Assembly (NCBI RefSeq): GCF_963678635.1
Contig: NC_087068.1
Coordinates: forward strand, 13,398,027 to 13,462,026
Reading direction: 5' to 3'
Length of the DNA: 64,000 bases
DNA from: Symsagittifera roscoffensis
Taxonomy: Eukaryota > Xenacoelomorpha > Acoela > Convolutidae
In this document: piece by piece, positions 11,936-20,656 of the stretch
Position numbering within the stretch: position 1 is the stretch's first letter
How the letters are laid out: every line of letters starts with the position of its first letter
Position numbers and translations under genes: made by a program
The notes under the pieces: generated by a model
What the model saw: only the letters and a program-made list of their open reading frames with translations
What the model was told of the DNA's origin: nothing
Databases searched by the model: none

Positions 11936-12245
11936 AATTTTTTTTCGCGTTGAATTAACTTGTTGGTCACAAATCAAACCTATATAAAAACAATAGAATC
12001 AAATTCAAAAAAAAAGGTAGCGTGCGAATAGATAGAGATAGAAAAAAGATTTTGTATACGTAGATATTGCAAAAAGAAGTAAAACATTCAAAATCTACAT
12101 GTAATCTGAATGCAGAAAAATCATAAAGGTTTTCAATTGAAAACGTCATGAGTTTGGTATGTAACAAAAAAAATGCGGAGTTTCAGAGTTCGTCGAAGAC
12201 TGCTAGTCTCACAGTTTTTAAGTTTTTTGTACTTATAACCTAAAA
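11936..12245. repeat. Left part of a duplicated host segment, interrupted by the LINE
   Basis: Matches 17010-17300: GTTGGTCACAAATC versus GTTGGTTACAAATC, GCAAAAAGAAGTAAAAC, ATGAGTTTGGTATG and TCGAAGACTGCTAGT in the same order. The other half of this copy (about 16922-17009) lies on the far side of the LINE. Confidence 0.85.
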
Positions 12246-12303
12246 CTTATTAAATAGTTTCAGGTTAAATGATTTGCGGGGTAGCCGTGGTGACCCCTTT
12301 TTC

Positions 12304-12900
12304 ATGGTTGTGATTATTGGAGCGAGCTCATTACATCTGGCACTTGAAGATTGGGCATCAGTAGGAGGAAACGAGGAGCTGCAAGAAGACGTCATCCATT
12401 AGAAGGGAGTAACGTTTCATCCCAAATCGAAATCGAATAAAATTGTACGAAAAATCTTGAGAGACGAAATTAATAGAAACGAGTCTGTAATTATCTGGCA
12501 CGACGTAATAAACAATTCGATTTCAAAACATCCATTCAATCCAAGGACTCCCCTTACTGCCAATCAACAAGTATCAGAAATCAAACCCCTAATCAATTCG
12601 CATCCTCGAATTGAAGGCCTTGTCTATTGTCCGAGAGACGGTGCACCCTATATTCTTGAAGATCTAAAGAAACTTCCGATACCAGTTGTTCAAGTTACAA
12701 CAGACATAATTTCGAATTCGAAACAACAGGACAAAGATCTACTTGAAGGATACAGAGAACTGCATCAGGAAACCGCACTTGAAATCAAAATTTTAGCTAT
12801 AATACGAAACAACAATAGCAACTTGAGTGATATCATAAAGAAGAAAAAGAAACCGTCAAAAAAACAACGAGAAGCACGAAGGAAACGAGAACAGAAATAA
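12304..12900 (+). pseudogene. Upstream LINE frame, possibly SGNH/esterase-like ORF1, broken by one stop
   Basis: ATG at 12304 opens with VVIIGASSLHLALEDW. A TAG at 12400-12402 interrupts, and the same frame then runs open through KGVTFHPKSK, VIIWHDVINNSI, IEGLVYCPRDG and a Lys/Arg-rich tail (KKKKKPSKKQREARRKRE) to a stop at 12898-12900, about 198 codons. A glycine/serine strand-end motif near the start and a later WHDVINN motif are compatible with an SGNH-hydrolase fold; esterase-type ORF1 proteins are known in CR1-related LINEs. This match is by eye and tentative. The basic C-terminus suits a nucleic-acid-binding role. Only one nonsense codon disrupts it, so decay is recent. Confidence 0.5.
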
Positions 12901-12908
12901 AACATGAG

Positions 12909-13070
12909 TTTAAATTTCAATTCGTGACGGGACTGGTCTTAATTGTCCAGGCTTGGATCAAATTTAAATTTCAATTCGTGACGGGACTGGGCTTAATTGT
13001 CCAGGCTTGGATCAAATTTAAATTTCAATTCGTGACGGGACTGGGCTTAATTGTTCAGGCTTGGATCAAA
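12909..13070 (+). repeat. 54-bp minisatellite, three copies
   Basis: TTCGTGACGGGACTGG recurs at 12921, 12975 and 13029, a strict 54-bp period with only one or two differences per copy. It sits between the upstream frame and ORF1 of the LINE. The period is a multiple of three and the repeat is open in one frame, but that frame has no ATG. Confidence 0.95.
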
Positions 13071-13123
13071 TTGTAAATAAATTTTCTCTATCCCATTTTC
13101 TCCTTCTCTCTGTATCCACCAAT

Positions 13124-14025
13124 ATGACTAAAAATTGCAAAACGTGCAAAAAACCCATAAATGCCAGGGACAGATGTTTCAGTTGTGTATCTTGCAATGC
13201 TCAAATGCATCTTGAGAGCACCTGCACTGGTCTTACTAACACCGCCATCAAGGGCATAAAAGACTTGGGTTTAAACGCAATGCTTCTATGCGACACATGT
13301 GTAACTAATAACGAAAGAGATAACTTCATAAAGTGTAGGACCATGATGCAAATGAACGAGAAAATTGAAAAAGAGAGTGAGGGAATAGTGAAGCACGTCT
13401 TGAAAATATGGAAAAAAGGCTGACGGCATTGGTTGATGAAAAAGTCGAAAACGCTACAAAAACCACATGCGAAAAATTGGAAAAAAGCTATGCAGATGTA
13501 CTCAGTGTGAAACCTGTTAAAGATGTGAAAGCTCAACCAGGAGCTGGAAAAGAAGTAAAACAAGAAATACATCATAATATCAATAAAAGCTTCCGTATAC
13601 AGGGGATCAGAGAAGATCCCGAGAAATCAAAAGGCGAAGATTTTGTCCCCACAACCGAAAAAGTACATGAGGTACAAAAAAAGTTAGGAGCTAAACCACA
13701 AATTGAAGGAATAAAAAGGCTAGGGAAATTCAGCAAAGAGCGCATCAAGTCAAGAACCTTATTAATAACTCTGTCAACGGAACATGAAGCACGATTGGTG
13801 CTGGCAAAGAGCTTCGAAAAAAGAGATGAGCTGCGAGATGAGGAAATTTACCTTCTGCCAGCATTATCGAAAGATGATGCGAGGAAGGAAAACCTATGCT
13901 TAAAAAGACGAAGAGAACTTCTAGACGAAGGAGTCCCAAAGGAGAAAATCAAAATCAGGAATTTCGAGCTGTTCAATGATGGGAAAAAAGAGATGATAGA
14001 AGCAGAACAAGCAGATGATGCTTGA
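13124..14025 (+). pseudogene. LINE ORF1 protein: PHD-like zinc finger, coiled coil and RRM-like region, one frameshift
   Basis: The ATG at 13124 starts MTKNCKTCKKPI and continues with Cys/His pairs (CFSCVSCNAQMH, then LLCDTCV), a PHD-like zinc finger found at the N-terminus of ORF1 in some CR1-group LINEs. The frame stops at 13421-13423 while an overlapping frame from 13408 carries on with a coiled-coil stretch (MEKRLTALVDEKVENATK), then FRIQGIREDPE and RTLLITLSTEHEARLVL, the two strand motifs of an RRM-like RNA-binding domain, and a basic C-terminal domain. It ends at 14025. One indel near 13415 splits the protein. Its expected role is binding LINE RNA. The stop of ORF1 lies 24 nt before the ORF2 start. 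Confidence 0.75.
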
Positions 14026-14049
14026 CTAGGCTTTCTCAACATCCTGCAA

Positions 14050-16806
14050 ATGAATGTAAGAAGTCTCATAAATCTCGAACGACGAATGAAGTTTGCAAAT
14101 GCTATAGCAACATCAAACTATGACATAATATGTCTCTGCGAGACTTGGTTAAATGAAAACATTGCATCATCTGAACTAATGCTAAATGAATACAGTATTT
14201 ATAGATCAGAACGACAAACAGCCAAAGATCAAAATTTGCATGGTGGAGTACTAATGGCAGTGAAACAAACATTTTCATCTAAATTATTGCCAAATAAGCA
14301 AACTGAATGTTGTTTAACTTGCAGCATCCAAATAAACGATAAGCGAATTATTGTCTGCTGTTTTTACAATCCACCTTCGAGCAGCAAATATCGCTATTGT
14401 CTAGGCGATTTCGCACAAATATTAAATGAAGTTGAGAAATCAAATCAATCAACTGCAACAATTATTTGCGGAGATGTAAATTTTCCAAATGCAAACTGGA
14501 TTGACTATAGTAGCACGGAAAATTAAGAAAACTCAATAATTGAACTAATCGAGCAACATCAGTTCGAGCAGGCAATAGATTTTCCAACTTGTGGCAAAAA
14601 CACCCTAGACATTACATTATTCAAAAATTGTCACATTCATGCGATTCCTGACGAAAATTTCTCAAAAATTTACAATTGCTCCGACCACAAAGCAATCAGC
14701 ATTCTAATTGAATGTCCTCACCATGAGGTAAAAGTCGCTATTGAAAACTTTCGAAGCTTCGGTAGCGTGGACTATAACGATATCAAGAAATCAATACTAA
14801 GTGAGCCTTTCTCACCAGTATGTCACACAAACATCAACAGAATGTGCGAGGAACTTTACGACTATTTGGAAAATTTGGTAAACCAACATGTGCCTAGAAG
14901 AACGAGACGTCGCCAATCACTTCTGCCATGGGTTACGCCAAGTACCTTAAACCTCATGAATAAACTGCGAACACAAACTAGAATATACAAATTGAAACCT
15001 ACAAGCTACCCCAGAAATCTCATTCTATCTCTAAATAAAATGGTGGAAGAAGCAGTAGAGGAAGATAGAGTAAACTATCAGGAAAATTTGAAGTCCACTC
15101 GTAACACACATTTAATTTTCAAACACTTTAAGAGTCTGAAAAAATCAGAAACTCTCCCAAAGACTATGATCAAGGACGAAATAGCTGTTACCAAAGCCAA
15201 AGAAAAAGTGAACTTTTTGAATGAATATTTTCACTCTGTCTTTTCGCCCAAATCAAGCTTCAACCTCAGTGATATGAAGTGCGAAAACACGATATTGAGT
15301 AACTTCAGTATCTCAAAAACATATTTGAACCAAATTATAACAGAGCTGGACATAACAAAATCGCGGGGCCCAGATGGATTCCCACCAATTTTCTTCCCGC
15401 GAACGGCCAGAGAAATGACCACAGTTTTGCATTGCGTTTTTAAAAACATCAAGAGGGTAAGGAAAATACCAGATAAAGGGAAAGTTGCGGCTGTGTCGCC
15501 TATTTACAAGAAAGGTGACAAACGACTAATGGAAACTACCGGCCGGTGTCACTCCTAAATATCATGAGTAAACTCCTGGAAAAATGCATGTATCCAGCGT
15601 TGTATGACCATTTCATTAAATTTCTCACAAGAAGTCAGCACGGTTTTGTTAAAAACCGTTCAGTTGTTACAAACATGTTATCTTTCTTGAAACAAATCCA
15701 CGAAGCTCTTGAAAAGAACGCTGAAAACCATGTGATCGCATTCTATACCGACTTCTCTAAGGCATTCGACAAAGTCCCACATTATGAACTACTAAAGAAA
15801 ATGAGCAACATTGGAGTTGGAGGCTGTTTCCTTGAAATAATCGCAGACTATCTCAGCAATAGGAAACAATTTGTTCGTGCTGACAATTTCTCATCAGAAA
15901 CTTTAGAAATTACAAGCGGCGTACCACAAGGATCGTTGATTGGTCCATTATTCTTCTGTATCTTCATAAATGATCTTCCTGAAGTATTGAAATTTAGTGA
16001 CCCATTTATCTTTGCAGACGACCTAAAATTACTAGCAGTGAATGTAGACACAAAGGACATCCAGCAGGACCTTAAAAGCGTTAAAAACTGGGTAGACAAA
16101 AACAAGATGAGTCTGGCACTGGACAAATGTTTTAAAGTCGAATTCAGAGGAAATCAACACGAATTCATTCTTTGTGAAACAGCAGTGGAAAGCTCGAATG
16201 TGATAAAGGATCTAGGAATACATGTGTCCAAACATTATACATGGACAACCCATATTGACTCAAGAATGTCGAAAGCGAATAAAACGTTCTATTGCATCCG
16301 TAGAATTCAAAGTCAAAATGCGCATAAAACTTGGTCTGTACAAATCCTTAATACTTCCTGTTCTAACGTATGGTCTAATTATTTGCAATATCTCGAGAAG
16401 CGACTTAGGGAGATTAGAAAGGTTCCAAAAGAAAGTCTTAAAATGGATCACGGGAAACGATTTTGACTATACAGAGCAGCTGAGATTGTTAAACATCCTG
16501 CCTCTTGCGTTGTTTCTCCAGCTGAACGAGTTACTGATGATGGCGAAATTCATGCATGAAGAAAACGATCACATTATGCTCCCAGCAAAAATTGAAAATC
16601 TAGGAAGAACGAAAGAAATGTTCAACCTAAACAAGACCAGAACTGAAAAAGCTAGAGGAGAGTTTACATTCAGGACGTGCCGTCTAATAAACCGACTAAA
16701 TCAGAAAATTGAATTTCGAGAAATGCGAGGCTTAAAGCGAATGTTGATACAGACGATGTGGAAGTTTTTCGACGATCAATTCTCAGAACAAAACAAGTGC
16801 ACATAG
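14050..16806 (+). pseudogene. LINE ORF2: AP-endonuclease and reverse transcriptase, broken
   Basis: The endonuclease is recognisable from MNVRSL, IICLCETWL (metal-binding Glu), FYNPPSS, GDVNFPNANW and CSDHKAI (catalytic Asp-His). A TAA at 14524-14526 interrupts it, with the same frame resuming at once. The RT follows with ITKSRGPDGFPP, AAVSPIYKKGDK, TDFSKAFDKVPH, SGVPQGSLIGP and IFADDLKLL (catalytic FADD, near 16010). One-base frameshifts lie near 15530 (inside the usual YRPVSLLN motif) and between about 16290 and 16320. The C-terminal segment ends at 16806. It would nick the target and copy LINE RNA if intact; as read it cannot. Confidence 0.88.
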
Positions 16807-16900
16807 GTCCTCTTCTGTGACTGCAACATGTGCCGAAATAACTGGACAAAATTTTGAGAACTTTGGGGATATCATCCCATCAGTATCCTACTGAAAATTC

Positions 16901-16921
16901 ACAACAACAACAACAACAACA
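16901..16921 (+). repeat. (CAA)n tail of the LINE
   Basis: Seven CAA units at the element's 3' end, directly before host sequence. The tail replaces a poly(A) tail, as in several LINE families that end in short tandem repeats. Confidence 0.85.
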
Positions 16922-17383
16922 AAAGTCGCAAGACATGCAATTTATATCAGCCGAGGTGGGTTCTACTTTACAAGAATTTTTTTCTCGGTTCTTCATTTTT
17001 AATTTAAGACAAAATGGTAAGTTTTTTCGTATTGATTGAGCAAGTTGGTTACAAATCGAAAAAAATCGAAAAAAGAAGTAGCGTGCGTGCGAACAAATAG
17101 AAATAAAAAATGATTTCTTAATGTAAAAAGTCGCAAAAAGAAGTAAAACCTTTGAAACTTACATTAAAATTATAAAAGTTTTTGATTAAAAGTAACATGA
17201 GTTTGGTATGTTAACGAAAACAGAATTAATGTGGGTTTTTTATAGTTTATCGAAGACTGCTAGTTGCCCAGTTTTCAAGTATTTTTAAAGTTATATTTCA
17301 AAAACCTCAAGACTCGCAGTTTATGTCAAGTGAGGTGGGTTCTACTTTTAAATGACTTGTTCTTTGGTCATTAACTTGTAGGT
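16922..17383. repeat. Remainder of duplicated host segment: end of copy 1 and complete copy 2
   Basis: GAGGTGGGTTCTACTTT occurs at about 16954 (end of copy 1, after the LINE) and again at about 17332 (copy 2). Copy 2 (about 17010-17383) is uninterrupted and shows what the locus looked like before the LINE arrived. Confidence 0.85.
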
Positions 17384-17860
17384 TTTTTTGATATTGCAAG
17401 TAAATGCGTAATGGCTCAACCTTATGAATGATTATTACATAAAATTATGAATGTATTGGTTAATTTTTCATTGCGTTTCTGTTACTCTTTGATAACTTTT
17501 CTACAATTGGAATGATCGAAATAATCATTTCATTCAATTCAATCAAAGCACATAGAAAAAAAAGTTGTGCTTGTTTTGTTTTCAGTCAATGTCATGAACG
17601 AGCCTTGCTTCCGATGTGACCGAGGTGGCTAGGAACAATCGCTTGCTTTTATTACTCATTTCATAAGTGGACTTCAAAGAAGGGGAGGATACTCAACGTT
17701 GTTCCACAGTTATTTATCAAACCAAAACCTTAACGCTATCCTATCGCTCATTTCTGCTCTGCCGTTTCCCTGAAAGCTTTTTTGAGTTCTCAATCATCAA
17801 GTTTCGTTTGTTTTTACTCAACGAAATGACCAGAAAAATGAATAAAACAGAGACGTGAAC
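17384..17860. other. Intergenic, nothing recognised
   Basis: AT-rich; a 63-codon open frame near 17667 has no recognisable features. Confidence 0.4.
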
Positions 17861-18245
17861 ACCGAGATGAATTTAGGGGGGGTGGGTTTTTGTGGAGAGG
17901 CGGGCTTTTCTCCCTTCAGTCATTCGACCCGCCAACACCCAAAAGGTCCCTCTTTTGATTCTATTTCACGACATCCATTCAATGAAGCTTCAGCTGCATT
18001 TTTGATTTAATTACGAGAAGCGGCTCGCATTAAAAAGCGCAATTTTTTGGTTAACATATTAGAGGACGTGCTCTTTCAATGTTTTGTTAAATTAGGGTCG
18101 TTATAGTGATTTGGAAGAGCTCGGAAAATTAATTAATCAATTTCAAAAAAAGTTCGAAAAACCAACCTTCGACACCTTCGACAAGCCGCCCGAAAAAGTT
18201 CGACAAAAAAGTTCGACAGAACATCGCCCTCAAGAAAATCCTATA
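17861..18245 (+). mobile_element. Degenerate copy of the CAGGGGCGGAT-type MITE family
   Basis: Starts at CGAGATGAATTTAGGGGGGG, a decayed left end, then shows CATTCGACCCGCCAACA and AAAGGTCCCTCTTTT as in the 45247 copy, AGCTCGGAAAATTAAT and finally AAGAAAATCCTATATTAG, the decayed right end. It abuts the 1.4-kb repeat unit into which the large LTR element later inserted. Confidence 0.65.
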
Positions 18246-18525
18246 TTAGTTTTTGTGTAGGTGGTTGTGTGTAGATTTTAATAGTAAATTTTTTTTGTTG
18301 CATTTAAATTATTCAAGAAGGATTATAATAGAAAATTTCATATTCCAACTACGGCAAATTCTAAATAAATTTCATCAGTTCTGAACTATATCTCACCCAG
18401 GTCCGTCAGGAATAGTAATTTGATTTCGCTTTTCTGAACTTAGTTGGACTGACAGGGCAGATAATTGAAAATACCCAGTTTTTTTGAGAACGTGTTTTAG
18501 TCGGAAGGCCAGTGGCCAAGAAAGG
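18228..18525. repeat. 1.4-kb tandem-repeat unit, part left of the LTR element
   Basis: Matches the right end of the units at 37452-40258: TGTGTGTAGATTTTA, ATTACTCAAGAAGGAT-type sequence, ACTATATCTCACCCAG, AACTTAGTTGGACTGA and GTGTTTTAGTCGGAAGGCC. It ends in AAGG (18522-18525), the left arm of the target duplication. Confidence 0.9.
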
Positions 18526-18935
18526 TGGAACCTGATCTAAACTACATTTTATGATTGGATAAATTAAATGTTTTACCAATGTAAAGTATTTAATATTAAC
18601 CAATCATGATCCATCTAACTAACAACCCACTTATTTGTAAGTGCTGAAGTTACTTGTAATTTCAGCACCAGAGAGATTTGAATTTAACTTAGAAATTAGT
18701 TGGACTCTCCCGAGCACTTCAGCAGCCGCAATAAACCAGTATACCCTAGATCTATTGAGCCTAGCAGAGACTAGTTAAACAACCTGAGACTAGATAGTAT
18801 AAGAGTAAGATTAGGATCGGTATTAGACTAAGAAGTTGCACGAATCTATCCGGCCGAAAAAAAGATAGCGTGACGAGCAGACGGTGTACCCTATCCGAAA
18901 TTACTCTATGAGTTAACCACATCGGTCCTAACTCA
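18526..18935 (+). repeat. 5' LTR
   Basis: 410 bp, TGGAACC...CTAACTCA. It contains an AATAAA at 18730-18735, a TATA-like AGTATAAGAG at about 18796-18805, and the block GTTGCACGAATCTATCCGG. Because AATAAA lies upstream of the TATA-like site, which of them is functional is unclear. It should carry the promoter of the element. Confidence 0.95.
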
Positions 18936-18937
18936 TC

Positions 18938-18955
18938 TGGTGCGACCATAAGTCT
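18938..18955 (+). promoter_or_regulatory. Candidate primer-binding site
   Basis: TGGTGCGACCATAAGTCT starts 2 nt after the LTR. TGG at this spot is expected for complementarity to a tRNA 3' CCA. I could not name the tRNA; the next bases TCGAAC also look like the complement of a T-loop. Confidence 0.5.
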
Positions 18956-19022
18956 CGAACAAGACCTTAATAGCTTAGAATTAACCAAAATAGATTAGAA
19001 ATTAGACAAAAACATTTAAAAA

Positions 19023-19256
19023 ATGTTATACGACAATAATTTAATCGAAATGTCTCTACGACTCAATAGATCAGAGCCAATATTCCGAACCATAACAGAA
19101 CTACCCGGAATTGGAAGAAGACCTCGAACCAGAGACGACATACGACAAAGTAGAAACTTGCCATATAGCTATATGATAGTTCGGCAAAAGCCAGAACAAA
19201 CTTTTATATTTAGAATACTACTGGCAATGAATTTAGATTTTCATTTGCAAACATAA
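19023..19256 (+). CDS. Small ORF in the leader, 77 aa, uncertain
   Basis: ATG at 19023, stop at 19254-19256. The product is mixed, slightly basic, with ELPGIGRRPRTRDD in the middle, and no known domain. It lies 88 nt after the 5' LTR, ahead of all other frames, so if translated it would act as an upstream ORF on the genomic transcript. It may equally be chance. Confidence 0.3.
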   Translation: MLYDNNLIEMSLRLNRSEPIFRTITELPGIGRRPRTRDDIRQSRNLPYSYMIVRQKPEQTFIFRILLAMNLDFHLQT

Positions 19257-20188
19257 AACCTTGAAGTTAATCTTCAAAATCATTTCAGGCGCTAAACAAA
19301 ATTATTAATATACAATAACGATTGATAAAAAGATCTAAGATCGTTTTCCTAAAACTCTGCAGTAATATACAAAATACGTTTGAAAAATATTTATTGAAAA
19401 ATAAAAATAAAAATTAGTAGCATGACAATAAATGGTTAGAAATCATAAATCATCCTGTTGTTCCAGCTCCATCACCTAAAACATAACAGCAATCATAAAC
19501 CCACTAATATCATCAAAACACTAAATCTTTCCTTTACACACATTTAAAATTTTATTAAAACTTAAATTCACTTAATTTTAAAACCAGATCATCAAGGCTT
19601 ATCCTTGGATCTTAAATTATTTTCTACTTAATTAAATTTCAAATTTGATCATCAAGGCTTATCCTTGGATCAAACAGAACAACTTTGTTCTCCCCCACCC
19701 ACTTAATTAGTGTCTAACGACCTCAAACGTCGATTCACTACCCAACCCTTTCTAAAGACCCAAGACTAATAGAAATTTTTAAACAAAACTAATCATTCAA
19801 ATTAGGATAAACAGTGAAGAACTTCGGTTATTCATCCTTCACTTGACCCCCCCTCTTACCAGACCCAGGATAAATCTTAGACTTAGTAAGTTTAAAATAG
19901 TATCTAACGAACTACTCGCGTTCTAATTATACCTGAACCTTGTGGATCGATTTACTATTCTCCAACCCTTGAACACAATCACTACCCCTAAGTAAGATTA
20001 AGTAAGTTAACACCTTAACTTATACTAGCCACGAGAAAGTAAAAAATCATTCTTCGGAATCGATATACTTTTCTCTCCAACCCTGAACAAACAGACCCAG
20101 GTTAAGCTAACCAAAAAATCGTAAGAACTAACAGTTTAGGAAAATAGAAATCATTTAACAACCCTTTGCATCCGTCATTCTAAACCTT

Positions 20189-20656
20189 ATGTCATTTAAA
20201 AACCTAGGAAATAAACAAACAATCGTTTTACACAATTGTGAAATAGATAACAAAAAATACGACCTTGTAATCACACCTCATACACAAACAGTTGGATACA
20301 TTCGCACAAAACGACAAACACTAAAGAGGAAAATAATAACTAAACAAAGACAAATAACACGAAAAAGATTTTCAAAAAATCGAAACGCATTTTCAGAATC
20401 AGAAACCAACAGTTTAGACGAACTTTACAAACTAAAAGAATCAATAGATAAAAATTGCCCACTTCACGATCAATTATATTTTTCTGACTCAGAAACAACT
20501 TCAAATTCATCACAAAGAGGAAAAAGAAGAATAAAAAAGCAGTATAAACACAAACCAGTACATTTATACAATTGGAATCAACCAATTCGACACATTAATA
20601 ATTACATATTAACAGTCATCGAACGGAAAAATGAGTTCAACGCACACCCCAGGTGA
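20189..20656 (+). CDS. Small basic protein upstream of gag, 155 aa
   Basis: ATG at 20189 (CTTATGTC context), stop at 20654-20656. The protein is rich in Lys, Arg, Asn and Gln, with a dense basic block (TKRQTLKRKIITKQRQITRK) near residues 47-66, a Ser/Asp-rich acidic patch (YFSDSETTSNSSQRGK) near 100, and another basic patch RIKKQYKHK. No family is recognised. It is open with the same A-rich codon usage as gag-pol, which argues for a real gene. Its end overlaps the gag-pol start by 26 nt in another frame. A basic accessory protein, perhaps RNA-binding or nuclear, is a guess from composition alone. Confidence 0.65.
   Translation: MSFKNLGNKQTIVLHNCEIDNKKYDLVITPHTQTVGYIRTKRQTLKRKIITKQRQITRKRFSKNRNAFSESETNSLDELYKLKESIDKNCPLHDQLYFSDSETTSNSSQRGKRRIKKQYKHKPVHLYNWNQPIRHINNYILTVIERKNEFNAHPR

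Larger units (their letters stand above)
12246..16921 (+). mobile_element. Nearly full-length LINE (APE-type non-LTR retrotransposon), inactive
   Basis: About 4.7 kb. The order is an upstream frame (12304-12900), a 54-bp minisatellite, an ORF1 with zinc finger and RNA-binding-like region (13124-14025), and an endonuclease-RT ORF2 (14050-16806). The 3' end is a short (CAA)n run at 16901-16921. Borders were placed by comparison with the uninterrupted duplicate of the host flank at 17010-17383; a target duplication is not clear. At least two nonsense codons and three frameshifts make it non-functional as read. The combination of APE endonuclease and PHD-like ORF1 fits the CR1/jockey group broadly; the exact clade is not determined. 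Confidence 0.85.
18936..20188 (+). promoter_or_regulatory. Long leader with repeated motifs
   Basis: About 1.25 kb between LTR and the first substantial ORF. GATCATCAAGGCTTATCC followed by TTGGATC occurs at 19587 and 19647, 60 bp apart; each copy can fold as a CAAGG/CCTTG hairpin. A looser block, TCGAT-TNACT followed by CCAACCCT, occurs near 19731, 19949 and 20060, and AGACCCAGG at 19860 and 20093. Such leader repeats could bind host proteins or be packaging signals; the gypsy element of Drosophila has an insulator in its leader, but no such function can be claimed here. Confidence 0.5.

Noticed and set aside
12909..13070. Regularly spaced repeats as a CRISPR array
   Set aside because: There are no unique spacers: the whole 54-bp period is repeated, and the genome is eukaryotic.
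16854..17039. Short frame with a polyglutamine run
   Set aside because: It spans the (CAA)n tail of the LINE and host flank; no coding support.
18796..18805. TATA-like site as the definite promoter of the LTR
   Set aside because: It lies downstream of the AATAAA, so the usual promoter-then-polyA order is not satisfied; kept only as a possibility in the LTR entry.
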